From Candidatus Saccharimonadota bacterium (GTDB lineage Bacteria; Patescibacteriota; Saccharimonadia; Saccharimonadales; Saccharimonadaceae), in the NCBI GenBank assembly GCA_018064165.1, contig JAGOZV010000001.1:1-34016 (forward strand): a stretch of DNA of 34,016 nt. The letters run 5' to 3'. This document shows positions 8,277 through 15,616 of this stretch, piece after piece. The first letter of the stretch is position 1. Each line of letters begins with the position of its first letter. The notes beneath the pieces are model-generated. The model had not been told where the DNA came from, made no database searches, and was given only the letters and a program-made list of their open reading frames with translations. A program made the translations under genes and the position numbers.

Positions 8277-9108
8277 TTATCCCCCCATTGATTTGATTTG
8301 TGGATGGTATTGTTTCAGACGGATTAATAATAACTTCCTTTCTTACGTACGTAGAAGCCGCTTCATTGAAATTTCCTAGTGGTTCGCGTAAAGCCGTGTC
8401 GGGGTTATAGAAATTATAATATAATTCGCCTAACTCTTTTGTATTTAGAGGTACGCTTTTTACACCAACGTGGTGTAAACCATTCATGATACTATCTACA
8501 CGGTTACCGATTTCAGTTTTTGCTCTTTCGTAAGTTTGACTGTCAATTTTAACAACCGATGGTGGTGCTTTTGAAAATAGAGTATTAAAGAAGCCTTTAC
8601 CTTGATCTAACGGAGTATTAAGCTCTCCTAATGGAAAGTATGGTACTACAATAAAAAATGATTTATCCATAATGTTGGCTTGTTGTGACAATATATCTAC
8701 AAAGTTTATATAATCGTCCATAAGTAAATTCAAGAGCATATTATCATTATTATTGCGAATGTTTATTAATTTATCTAAATATGGTCCTATATCTACCCGT
8801 TGTGATCTTGCAAGAATTTGTATTGGATGAGTCAAGGAATTAAGGAAATTTTGGTAGCCATATTCTATCGCCTCTTTTTCGGTTGGACTCATTAGATCAA
8901 AATTTATTGGTTGACAAGCTATTACGGCGCGAAATGTGCCGTCTGTCATAATAACCATATTTTCTCTTATCTCAGAAAGAAGCAAAGTATTTTGAGTTGA
9001 ATTAGGATTTTTTGGAGCATCAGGGATATTTTGAGTGATATTATTAGAACCAGCTTCCAGTTGTTGGTTTGGAAACTGTTGGTTAGGTATTTGTTGATTT
9101 GGAGGCAC
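8269..9108 (-). CDS. TraC-like protein, VirB4 N-domain-like partner
   Basis: A 279-residue soluble protein. It starts with a Pro/Asn/Gln-rich tail containing three PNQQ repeats (residues 3-16), then a folded region (about 38-240) with LLLSEIRENMVIMTDGTF and AIEYGYQNFLNSL. Such stand-alone proteins accompany VirB4 and PrgI in T4SS-like clusters of Gram-positives and CPR bacteria. It overlaps the VirB4 gene by 8 bp and follows the PrgI gene by 17 bp, so the three form one operon. I infer that it works with VirB4; no catalytic motif is visible. The family name rests on my recognition of the pattern. Confidence 0.65.
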   Translation of the reverse strand: MPPNQQIPNQQFPNQQLEAGSNNITQNIPDAPKNPNSTQNTLLLSEIRENMVIMTDGTFRAVIACQPINFDLMSPTEKEAIEYGYQNFLNSLTHPIQILARSQRVDIGPYLDKLINIRNNNDNMLLNLLMDDYINFVDILSQQANIMDKSFFIVVPYFPLGELNTPLDQGKGFFNTLFSKAPPSVVKIDSQTYERAKTEIGNRVDSIMNGLHHVGVKSVPLNTKELGELYYNFYNPDTALREPLGNFNEAASTYVRKEVIINPSETIPSTNQINGGING

Positions 9109-9125
9109 GTTTATAAATTTCCCAC

Positions 9126-10124
9126 CTATCTTAAAGATATTATTACTTCATCTTCACCAAGATTATTTTTCTCTTCTGAAATCCTTTTTGCTTGACTAGC
9201 TAAAGTTGCAATTGAAAAATCTTCTGGTGCATTTGTTGCAAGTTCTATTATATCAGCTGAAATGGTATTTTGGATATCCTTATTTTCTGTTTCTACTTCT
9301 TTTACGATAGTCTTATTTATATCAATTGAAGTTTGTGTGGTTGACGTTGGTGATAGAACAGCTTGATTCATTGTAGGAAATGGATTTATAACGACATTGC
9401 CTATTGGTTTTTCAACTGTGTTAATTAATGGTGTTTCAAGAGCAGGAACTGTGTAATTATCCTGAATATTTGGGTAAACTAGTTTATCTACTGGTTGTTC
9501 GGTAATTGCAGGATATTGTGTGGGTGATTGTATATTTTTTAATACATCTTGTTTACGCTGAATAGCAGACTGTTCAAGCCTTTGGTCGATGCTTTGTCCA
9601 ATAGAGTATTCGTCTGATAAAATATCAATTGAACTATTGGCCTCAAAATATATGTCAGGGTTTAAGCCATTGGAAATCTCAGGACCATGCGAAGACATTG
9701 CTCCTCTGGTAGCCCATCCTTTTGAATCTACTATTTGAGCCAAATAAGAAAATCTTCTTTCTGCCTCATCTTCAGATAAGTCTTTAGATAAGCTTACTTC
9801 TACAACTTTAGGAGCGGATATTTCTACTCTAGACTCAACCCCGTCTGGATCCCAAAGTCTCTTACGAGGTTTTACATAAAATGAAATAATCGCAGCTAAA
9901 TAAGTCTCCATAGGTTGATCTTTACGAAGTGGTAACGCAAGAGCAGCAAAAAATAAAATGATAGGTGCTGGAATAATAGCTAAAATTGGCAATATTTGCC
10001 ATAAAACAAAAGCTAAAAAACCCATAGCAGCGACAATTAGTAAATATATGAATTGTCTAAAAGTAAAAGGGCCGAGTAATTTATCTTCCGCCTCGACATC
10101 TTGTGGCACTTTATAAATAGCCAT
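9126..10124 (-). CDS. PrgI-family (VirB3-like) membrane protein with long cytoplasmic tail
   Basis: 332 residues. The start MAIYKVPQDVEAEDKLLGPFT followed by FRQFIYLL and two membrane helices (about residues 24-45 and 48-68) is typical of the PrgI family, the Gram-positive counterpart of VirB3, which ties VirB4 to the membrane. After a conserved YLAAIISFYVKPRKRLWDPDG segment comes a long, polar, Pro/Gln-rich tail (about 200-332) without recognisable domains; plain PrgI proteins are much shorter (about 100-130 residues). It is the first gene of the leftward T4SS-like operon and has TATAAT 6 nt ahead of its ATG, suggesting a leaderless message. Confidence 0.85.
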   Translation of the reverse strand: MAIYKVPQDVEAEDKLLGPFTFRQFIYLLIVAAMGFLAFVLWQILPILAIIPAPIILFFAALALPLRKDQPMETYLAAIISFYVKPRKRLWDPDGVESRVEISAPKVVEVSLSKDLSEDEAERRFSYLAQIVDSKGWATRGAMSSHGPEISNGLNPDIYFEANSSIDILSDEYSIGQSIDQRLEQSAIQRKQDVLKNIQSPTQYPAITEQPVDKLVYPNIQDNYTVPALETPLINTVEKPIGNVVINPFPTMNQAVLSPTSTTQTSIDINKTIVKEVETENKDIQNTISADIIELATNAPEDFSIATLASQAKRISEEKNNLGEDEVIISLR

Positions 10125-10130
10125 ATAATT

Positions 10131-10136
10131 ATTATA
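10131..10136 (-). promoter_or_regulatory. -10 box of the PrgI-TraC-VirB4 operon
   Basis: Perfect minus-strand TATAAT with 6 nt between it and the ATG of the PrgI gene. The message would start essentially at the initiation codon. Confidence 0.5.
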
Positions 10137-10244
10137 TCATTAATGGATACGCTTTTCTTTACGAAGTTAAAGTTTAAAATTTTCTTGTTCTAATCAAGAA
10201 TATATTGTATTCTTGTTGTATGAATAAGGTAGAAAAATAAAAAA

Positions 10245-10640
10245 ATGAAAAAAATCTTGCTCATTCTATCAAGTATATTCTTACTGTCTTTGGTGTCTGT
10301 GGCGTTTATTGGTACTTTTGTAAATGCCCAGAATAGTTGCGGAGGAATAGAAACTTCTATTATTTCTTGCGCTAACGATGGAGGAAGTACAGCAAATGTT
10401 AAAGATTCTGCTGTATGGCAAATATTAAGAGTTGCCATAAATATCTTAACAGGTGGAATAATGGTAGCCGCACTAGGTGGTCTAATATATGCTTCCTTTT
10501 TATATACTTCATCTGGTGCTAATCCAGAAACAAGAAAAAAGTCTATGACTATAATGACAAATATTGTTATTGGAATTGTAACCTATGCTTTAATGTGGGC
10601 ACTTCTAAATTTTATTTTACCAGGAGGAATTGGACTATGA
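10245..10640 (+). CDS. T4SS pilin-like small membrane protein (paralogue 1)
   Basis: 131 residues: an N-terminal signal-type helix (KKILLILSSIFLLSL) ending near VNAQ (about residue 28), a short exported part with two cysteines, then two membrane helices (about 62-85 and 100-122). The helices are separated by the family turn, here YTSSGANPETRKKS. This layout matches the T4SS pilin/VirB2-like family. VirB2-type subunits form the extracellular fibre or a membrane assembly platform. It is the first of five rightward genes, opposite the PrgI operon, and its stop overlaps the next start (ATGA). It diverges most from the others. Confidence 0.75.
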   Translation: MKKILLILSSIFLLSLVSVAFIGTFVNAQNSCGGIETSIISCANDGGSTANVKDSAVWQILRVAINILTGGIMVAALGGLIYASFLYTSSGANPETRKKSMTIMTNIVIGIVTYALMWALLNFILPGGIGL

Positions 10641-11365
10641 TAAAGCCAAAAACAATAGTATTACTAATAATATCTAGTCTTTTCTTTACTTTTTTACTGC
10701 CTATAGCAAACCAACAGTCTGTAAGCGCTATTACTACTTCACCTGCAGGTGGGTCAGGAGGTTCTTGTGCTGGAAGTCAGCATTTCTTTGGCTTCCCTGC
10801 GTGGTATAGAGGAGTCACAAAAATAGACAGTAATGGAAATTGTGTTGTAGAATTTACAGGTAATAGTGACGATATTGGTCCATTTATTTGGAAGATAGTA
10901 CTAAATGTTATAGAAATAGCGTTAAGGGTAATAGGAATAGTTACGGCGGGATATATTTTATATGGTGGATTTAGCTATTTAACTGCTAATGGTTCCCCAG
11001 ATAAAGCCGCAAAAGGCCTTAATTTGATTATGAGTGCATCTATAGGCCTTATAATATCTATAGCATCTATAGGAATAATTAATAAATTATTTGAGATAAT
11101 TCCAGCTGGGACTGCCGCAGTAGATGGAATCTATAAATTAGAAGCTGCAGAAGTACTTAGTAGTGTGTTATCTATAGTATATTGGATAGCTGGAGCGGTG
11201 GCGGTTATTATGATTATTATTGCAGGTATTCGTTTTATAACCTCTGGAGGTAACCCTTCGGGGTTGCAAAAGGCACGTTCTTCGTTAATTTATTCTGTAA
11301 CAGGTTTAGTAGTAATAATAATTGCATTCACTATAACAAATGTGATTTTAGGATTTTTTAAGTAA
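10637..11365 (+). CDS. Tandem double-domain T4SS pilin-like protein (paralogue 2)
   Basis: The start at 10637 is chosen because AGGAGG lies at 10622-10627, the ATG overlaps the previous stop as ATGA, and a signal peptide follows directly (KTIVLLIISSLFFTFLLP, ending near VSA). The resulting 242 residues carry two pilin-type helix pairs in one chain. The first (about residues 78-150) has the turn YGGFSYLTANGSPDKAAKGL; the second (about 178-240) has IAGIRFITSGGNPSGLQKAR. The exported part between signal peptide and first pair contains cysteines and aromatic residues. A fused pair could form a cap or base of a fibre. Function is inferred from its neighbours and repeat structure only. Confidence 0.75.
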   Translation: MIKPKTIVLLIISSLFFTFLLPIANQQSVSAITTSPAGGSGGSCAGSQHFFGFPAWYRGVTKIDSNGNCVVEFTGNSDDIGPFIWKIVLNVIEIALRVIGIVTAGYILYGGFSYLTANGSPDKAAKGLNLIMSASIGLIISIASIGIINKLFEIIPAGTAAVDGIYKLEAAEVLSSVLSIVYWIAGAVAVIMIIIAGIRFITSGGNPSGLQKARSSLIYSVTGLVVIIIAFTITNVILGFFK

Positions 11366-11380
11366 AGGTAGGTTAAAAAA

Positions 11381-11758
11381 ATGAAAAAAATAGTATTAAA
11401 TTCACTGGGTACAATGGTTATGGTAATTGGTTCTATGATTTATTTGAACAATCCTGTAAATGCAATTGTTCTATCGGATAACTGTCCAACTGGAGGATCT
11501 TCAAGTGTTTGTGCCTCGGCAAGCCCTAAAGATGACTTAGGCGCAATTATTAAACAAATAACAAACGTAATGTTCTTTATTATTGGTGCTATAGCTGTTG
11601 TGATGATTATATACTCAGGTATTAGATATACGACCTCTGCGGGAAATCCAGCAGGTGTTACGGCAGCAAAAAATTCATTAATATATTCTATTGTGGGGCT
11701 TGTTGTAGCTATTTTAGCTTACGCTATTGTTAATTTTGTAGTCACCCGAATAGGATGA
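11381..11758 (+). CDS. T4SS pilin-like small membrane protein (paralogue 3)
   Basis: 125 residues: signal-type helix to about residue 28 (VNA), a short loop with two cysteines (residues 35-45), then two helices (about 57-80 and 97-120) flanking the shared turn YSGIRYTTSAGNPAGVTAAKNS. It begins 15 bp after paralogue 2 with a weak AGG ribosome site. The repeated order signal, short loop, helix, GG-turn, helix is the hallmark of this set. Confidence 0.8.
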   Translation: MKKIVLNSLGTMVMVIGSMIYLNNPVNAIVLSDNCPTGGSSSVCASASPKDDLGAIIKQITNVMFFIIGAIAVVMIIYSGIRYTTSAGNPAGVTAAKNSLIYSIVGLVVAILAYAIVNFVVTRIG

Positions 11759-11788
11759 TATACTATTTAAAAAGAAAAGGATGAAAAA

Positions 11789-12181
11789 ATGTCAAATAAA
11801 TTAAAAAGTATTCTTATTAGTACATTAATGGTCGCAGTTATGGTTTTTGGCGTGTCTATAATATATCAAACAGGAAATACTGAAATAGCAGGTGCAATTA
11901 ATAGCGAAATAACAAGTGGAATGAATGCTACTTCTGCAGGTACTTCAACACCAACAGACGCTAATGTTGTAATAAAGAATGTAACCAATATAATGTTCTT
12001 TATTATTGGTGCAGTAAGCGTTATTATGCTTATTTACGGAGGCATCAGGTATACTACATCAGGTGGCAATACAAATAGTGTCACGGCAGCAAAAAATACT
12101 GTCATATATTCTATTGTAGGATTAGTTATATCAATTCTAGCTTATGCAATTGTAAACTTTGTTGTAACCAATATAAAATAA
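11789..12181 (+). CDS. T4SS pilin-like small membrane protein (paralogue 4)
   Basis: 130 residues with a signal-type helix (about 8-26), a Thr/Ser/Asn-rich exported stretch (35-60) and two membrane helices (about 64-86 and 103-126) around YGGIRYTTSGGNTNSVTAAK. RBS AAAGGA lies 8 nt ahead. The stretch covering the first helix and the turn is almost identical at the DNA level to paralogue 5 (11999-12099 against 12449-12549), while flanking parts differ, which points to recent sequence exchange. Confidence 0.8.
   Translation: MSNKLKSILISTLMVAVMVFGVSIIYQTGNTEIAGAINSEITSGMNATSAGTSTPTDANVVIKNVTNIMFFIIGAVSVIMLIYGGIRYTTSGGNTNSVTAAKNTVIYSIVGLVISILAYAIVNFVVTNIK
11999..12099 (+). repeat. Near-identical direct repeat, copy 1 (in pilin paralogue 4)
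   Basis: 101 bp matching 12449-12549 at 100 positions; the only difference is A at 12071 against G at 12521. The offset is exactly 450 bp. Outside the block the two genes diverge clearly. Confidence 0.95.
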
Positions 12182-12238
12182 TTGATTTATGAGATTGTAT
12201 CTGTTATAAATAATAGTAACGAAAGGAATAAGATATAA

Positions 12239-12637
12239 ATGTCAACAAGATTAAAACAAATTTTATCAAGCCTGTTAATAATACCCATAATGGCATTGGG
12301 CGTATCAGCTGCTTTACAGATTAATAATGTTAATGTAGTTAGAGCGACCGAAATGACATTAAGTGGTGGAGTAAGTAGTAGTCAAGGAGACGACGTCCCA
12401 CAAGATTTAGCTGGCGAGGTCTTTAAAAATGTAGTAAATATTTTACTATTTATTATTGGTGCAGTAAGCGTTATTATGCTTATTTACGGAGGCATCAGGT
12501 ATACTACATCAGGTGGCAATGCAAATAGTGTCACGGCAGCAAAAAATACAATAATGTACTCTATTATAGGTCTAGTTGTTGCTATTTTAGCTTTTGCGGT
12601 TGTTCAGTTTGTTGTGAATCAAGTAATGGACTCATAA
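12239..12637 (+). CDS. T4SS pilin-like small membrane protein (paralogue 5)
   Basis: 132 residues, same plan as paralogue 4: signal-type helix (about 8-25), polar loop (30-60), helix, turn YGGIRYTTSGGNANSVTAAK, helix. A GAAAGGA ribosome site lies about 10 nt upstream. It ends the rightward pilin array and is followed by a strong terminator at 12652. It shares a 101-bp near-identical block with paralogue 4. Confidence 0.8.
   Translation: MSTRLKQILSSLLIIPIMALGVSAALQINNVNVVRATEMTLSGGVSSSQGDDVPQDLAGEVFKNVVNILLFIIGAVSVIMLIYGGIRYTTSGGNANSVTAAKNTIMYSIIGLVVAILAFAVVQFVVNQVMDS
12449..12549 (+). repeat. Near-identical direct repeat, copy 2 (in pilin paralogue 5)
   Basis: Partner of 11999-12099. It encodes the end of the first membrane helix and the GG-turn. 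Synonymous positions are also identical, so selection on protein alone does not explain it. Confidence 0.95.
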
Positions 12638-12651
12638 CATCAGAATATAAT

Positions 12652-12685
12652 AAAAAAACACCCCTTACGAAAGGGGTGTTTTTTT
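12652..12685. terminator. Bidirectional intrinsic terminator between pilin array and hsp20
   Basis: Hairpin with a CACCCCTT/AAGGGGTG core (12659-12666 and 12671-12678), loop ACGA, A-run on the left and T-run on the right. It can stop the rightward pilin operon and the leftward hsp20 gene. Confidence 0.9.
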
Positions 12686-12698
12686 ATTCTTTGATTTA

Positions 12699-13172
12699 TT
12701 ATTGAATTTGAATTTTTACAGCTTTATCTTGTTTGATCTTTTCAAAACGAACAGTCAAAACGCCGTCTTTTAAGGTTGCTTGAACGCCATCTTCTTTAAC
12801 TTGAACAGGTAAAGCAATTGTGCGACTAAACTCGCCCCAATAAGCTTCTTGGATGTGCCAGTTAGTTGCGTCTGACTCGTCTCCACTGCTTAGGGTGCCA
12901 CTAATTGTTAAAATACCATCGCTGATACTTACGTCTAATTCTTCGCGGTTAACGCCAGCTGTACGAGCTTTAATAACAAGACTGTCGTCTGTTTCATAAA
13001 CATCTACTGCAAGCTGTCCTGGAAGCTCTTCTTCTGCGTCGTTCCAATCGTCGCCTTCCTCTGTAGTTAAACCGAGGCCCTGTGGCTCAGTAGCCATAAG
13101 GTCGTCGTCGTTTAGAAATGCTGATTCTAGCTCATCTTCTATTAATAAATCGTTATTCTGTTTACGGGCCAT
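12699..13172 (-). CDS. Small heat-shock protein, Hsp20/alpha-crystallin family
   Basis: 157 residues from the ATG at 13172, chosen over an ATG 36 bp upstream because GGAGG sits 8 nt before it. The N-terminal third is acidic and disordered (runs of D/E). The alpha-crystallin domain follows: LAVDVYETDDSLVIKA, then the typical VNREELDVSISDGILTISG, and a final DGVLTVRFEK strand (the GVL motif of the family). These ATP-independent chaperones hold unfolding proteins. The C-terminal I-x-I/V motif appears as VKIQIQ. It diverges from the ComF-type gene. Confidence 0.93.
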   Translation of the reverse strand: MARKQNNDLLIEDELESAFLNDDDLMATEPQGLGLTTEEGDDWNDAEEELPGQLAVDVYETDDSLVIKARTAGVNREELDVSISDGILTISGTLSSGDESDATNWHIQEAYWGEFSRTIALPVQVKEDGVQATLKDGVLTVRFEKIKQDKAVKIQIQ

Positions 13173-13204
13173 TGATATCCTCCACTTTTCTCTAGGCACT
13201 ATTG

Positions 13205-13249
13205 ACAAATTGTCCCTCTCATTATAACTAGAAAATGTATTATAATCAA
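13205..13249 (-). promoter_or_regulatory. hsp20 promoter with a start-site palindrome
   Basis: Minus strand: TTGATT (13244-13249), 17-bp spacer, TATAAT (13221-13226). Next to the expected transcript start lies GACAAATTGTC (plus-strand reading, about 13204-13214), an interrupted palindrome GACAA-A-TTGTC that could be an operator. No CIRCE element is seen. Confidence 0.5.
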
Positions 13250-13280
13250 TATAATAATAGGTAAAAAGGTAAAAATTACA

Positions 13281-13928
13281 ATGATTGATGCGATGCTTTC
13301 TGTTTTAGCTCCTCACTACTGTTACGGCTGTCAAAATCCACCAAAATTATTATGTTCTAAATGTAATAAATACAACAGACAAAATTACAACACTTCAAAT
13401 AAAATTGAACTTGTTACTAAGTATAATACCATAGAGGTTAATTATATTGATGCGCGTGCAGGTGCTTTGAAGGCAGTAATAGATGGTTATAAATTTCAGC
13501 GAGAAAAAAGTTCATACAAAATATTAGCCAGAATGCTGAATGATGTATTCCCTGTTAGTAAGGACGAAATCATCACTATTATTCCAACGAGTACAGCACA
13601 CAAAAGAGAAAGAGGTTATGACCACATGAAATTGATTGGAAAATACTATGCAAAATTATCTAATGCAACTTTTGCAGAGGTAATTGAAGGAAATCGCGCT
13701 TATTCGCAGCATAAGAAAAATTATAAAGATAGGCAAAATCTTTCTAAAAATATATTTAGTGTAAAAAATAGAATAAATCTAAACAAAGATTCCCCTATTA
13801 TTCTTATAGACGATATATATACTACAGGAGCAACAATAAGGGAAGGATACGAAGCACTAAAGGATGCGGGCTTTACTAATATAAAATGTAGAGTTATTGC
13901 TTATCAGCCATTTAGTATCGACGAATAA
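13281..13928 (+). CDS. ComF-family phosphoribosyltransferase-like protein
   Basis: 215 residues. The N-terminus has a zinc-ribbon-like pair of CxxC units (CYGCQNPPKLLCSKC, about residues 13-27). The rest is a type I phosphoribosyltransferase fold with the PRPP loop IILIDDIYTTGATI (about 173-186) and the ERGYDHMKLIGK segment typical of ComFC/GntX. ComFC is needed for natural transformation, where it supports handling of incoming single-stranded DNA. Presence near a T4SS-like cluster makes a DNA-uptake role attractive but this is inference. Two TATAAT-like boxes (13241-13246 and 13250-13255) precede it. Confidence 0.85.
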   Translation: MIDAMLSVLAPHYCYGCQNPPKLLCSKCNKYNRQNYNTSNKIELVTKYNTIEVNYIDARAGALKAVIDGYKFQREKSSYKILARMLNDVFPVSKDEIITIIPTSTAHKRERGYDHMKLIGKYYAKLSNATFAEVIEGNRAYSQHKKNYKDRQNLSKNIFSVKNRINLNKDSPIILIDDIYTTGATIREGYEALKDAGFTNIKCRVIAYQPFSIDE

Positions 13929-13970
13929 TAGATTATCTGGTAAAATGTTGATTGTACTTAATACACAAAT

Positions 13971-14060
<90 letters not shown>

Positions 14061-14076
14061 GAATAAATACATAATA

Positions 14077-14105
14077 AAATAACCTGCAATTTGCAGGTTA
14101 TTTTT
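14077..14105. terminator. Bidirectional terminator after tRNA-Ser(TGA)
   Basis: 11-bp stem AAATAACCTGC/GCAGGTTATTT with a 5-nt loop and T-runs readable on both strands. It separates the tRNA from the opposing pilin paralogue 6. Confidence 0.85.
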
Positions 14106-14126
14106 GATTATTGAAATATATTTTTA

Positions 14127-14570
14127 CTACAGGTTACTCCAACCTGCACCGTTACCACTTGTTCCGGTACCTCCAACCCCTCCACTAGAGGATGATAATG
14201 TAGTTAGTAGAAAATTTATAATTGCATAAGATAGAATTGAAATAACTAAACCTACAATAGCGTATAAAATAGTGTTTTTAGCAGCTGTAACAGCACTAGA
14301 ATTTCCACCAGAAACAACATATCTTAAACCGCCGTAAATGATCATTACAACGCTTAATGCTCCAACAATATATAGAAGTGTATTAGCAACAGTTGTGAAT
14401 ATTCCGCCCGTACCGAATAGGTCTGTAGGCTGACCAGTTCCCTGTGCCGATTGTACTCCCTGTTCTACAGAACCACCAACAAAAGCTAATGCACTAGGCT
14501 GATAAAGAAAACCTAGAACTGCTATAAGAGTGAACATAACAACAAATTTTGTGTAAAATGAATTTTTCAT
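14127..14570 (-). CDS. T4SS pilin-like small membrane protein (paralogue 6, detached)
   Basis: 147 residues: signal-type helix (about 9-28, ending ALA), a polar part, two helices (about 62-85 and 103-127) around the family turn YGGLRYVVSGGNSSAVTAAK, and a Gly/Ser-rich C-terminal tail not found in the five clustered paralogues. It lies alone on the opposite strand between two tRNA-Ser genes, 1.5 kb from the array, with its own promoter and an AGGAGAA ribosome site. Separate control suggests a distinct subunit role, for example a major or minor pilin. Assignment rests on similarity to the other five. Confidence 0.8.
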   Translation of the reverse strand: MKNSFYTKFVVMFTLIAVLGFLYQPSALAFVGGSVEQGVQSAQGTGQPTDLFGTGGIFTTVANTLLYIVGALSVVMIIYGGLRYVVSGGNSSAVTAAKNTILYAIVGLVISILSYAIINFLLTTLSSSSGGVGGTGTSGNGAGWSNL

Positions 14571-14588
14571 GTGATTCTCCTAAAGATA

Positions 14589-14617
14589 TTTATAGCAAAA
14601 AAAACTAGAAATGTCTA
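14589..14617 (-). promoter_or_regulatory. Promoter of pilin paralogue 6
   Basis: Minus-strand TAGACA (14612-14617), 17-bp spacer and TATAAA (14589-14594), followed by a short leader with AGGAGAA before the ATG at 14570. Confidence 0.55.
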
Positions 14618-14646
14618 GATTATGATATACTTAATAAGGAATCTAT

Positions 14647-14739
14647 GGAGGAGTACCCAAGCGGTTGAAGGGGCGGCTTTGCTAAAGCTGTAGTATGGGG
14701 CGACCTGTAGCGGGGGTTCGAATCCCCCCTCCTCCGCCA
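14647..14739 (+). tRNA. tRNA-Ser (anticodon GCT)
   Basis: 93-nt type II tRNA: acceptor GGAGGAG pairs with CTCCTCC (14729-14735), the anticodon loop contains GCT, a long variable arm follows, T-arm GGTTCGAATCC, encoded CCA. It reads AGC/AGU codons. Confidence 0.95.
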
Positions 14740-14747
14740 TAATAAAG

Positions 14748-14769
14748 AAAGGCAAAAAGCCTTTTTTTT
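14748..14769 (+). terminator. Terminator after tRNA-Ser(GCT)
   Basis: Stem AAAGGC/GCCTTT, loop AAAAA, then an uninterrupted T-run (14762-14769). Confidence 0.8.
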
Positions 14770-14803
14770 ATTTTATGCATAAGGTCCATGATATACTTAT
14801 ATT

Positions 14804-15481
14804 ATGAATAATGATGGTAATCAAAGTAATTATTGGAAACCAGAAGTACCTTCCGAGGATAATGCACCCTTAGAGTCACAAGAAATAATTTCTTCTCAAC
14901 CCCCTATTAATAACGAATCACAATTGTCAGATTCTTCCGAGGCTACAACTGAAGATGCTTCTATTCAAGTAGATGAAAATATAGAATCTCAGACAAATGA
15001 AAATGAAAACACAGATGTAACAATACCTGTAGACTGGATTGCTCCAGAGTATTTTGTAGGAGCTAAGGGCAAAATGTGGTATTTCCTATTAGGAATTATA
15101 GCTGCTGTATTTATTGCAGTGTCAATTTTTGTATTTCAATCATATTCATTTGCAATTTTAGTGTTGGTTATGGCTATTGCGTTAGTTGTCTATACAAAGC
15201 GGCCGCCTCAAGAAATAAAATACACCTTAAGCGTTCAACAGGGGTTATATATTGGCGATAAATTGTATAATTTGCAAGACTATAAATCGTTTAGTATAGT
15301 GCAAAATAACAATAGAAATTTCATAGAACTTATCCCTATAAAAAGGTTTTCACCCGCTCTTTCAGTATATTTTCCTCAAGATGCCGGAGAAAGAATTGTT
15401 GATATTTTAGCTAGTCGTTTGCCAATGGAACAAACAAAACCAGACATAATGGATAAAATCATAGAAAAATTAAGAATTTAA
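14804..15481 (+). CDS. Unknown two-helix membrane protein with acidic N-terminal tail
   Basis: 225 residues. Residues 1-75 are acidic and low in complexity (Glu/Asn/Ser/Gln). Then follows a conserved-looking DWIAPEYFVGAKGKMWYF and two closely spaced membrane helices (about 92-110 and 114-131). A C-terminal cytoplasmic domain (about 135-225) resembles small PH-like beta folds (YTLSVQQGLYIGDKLYNL). I do not recognise a function; similar proteins are, to my knowledge, common in CPR genomes. TATACT (14792-14797) lies 6 nt before the ATG, suggesting a leaderless mRNA. Confidence 0.7.
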   Translation: MNNDGNQSNYWKPEVPSEDNAPLESQEIISSQPPINNESQLSDSSEATTEDASIQVDENIESQTNENENTDVTIPVDWIAPEYFVGAKGKMWYFLLGIIAAVFIAVSIFVFQSYSFAILVLVMAIALVVYTKRPPQEIKYTLSVQQGLYIGDKLYNLQDYKSFSIVQNNNRNFIELIPIKRFSPALSVYFPQDAGERIVDILASRLPMEQTKPDIMDKIIEKLRI

Positions 15482-15616
15482 TATCCTAAAAGCCCTTCCC
15501 TACTTTTTAAAACGGTATTTATATGCTACAATAAGCACTGTTCTTGATTCTCATTAAGAAAGTACCTTCTAGTTACAATGTCTTAGTCGGAAATTTTCAT
15601 ATCTGACTAAGTATAT

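Noticed and set aside
15582..15611. CTTAGTC/GACTAAG inverted repeat just before tRNA-Arg
   Set aside because: The 16-nt loop and lack of a T-run argue against a terminator. It may be part of the tRNA leader or an operator, but nothing supports either.
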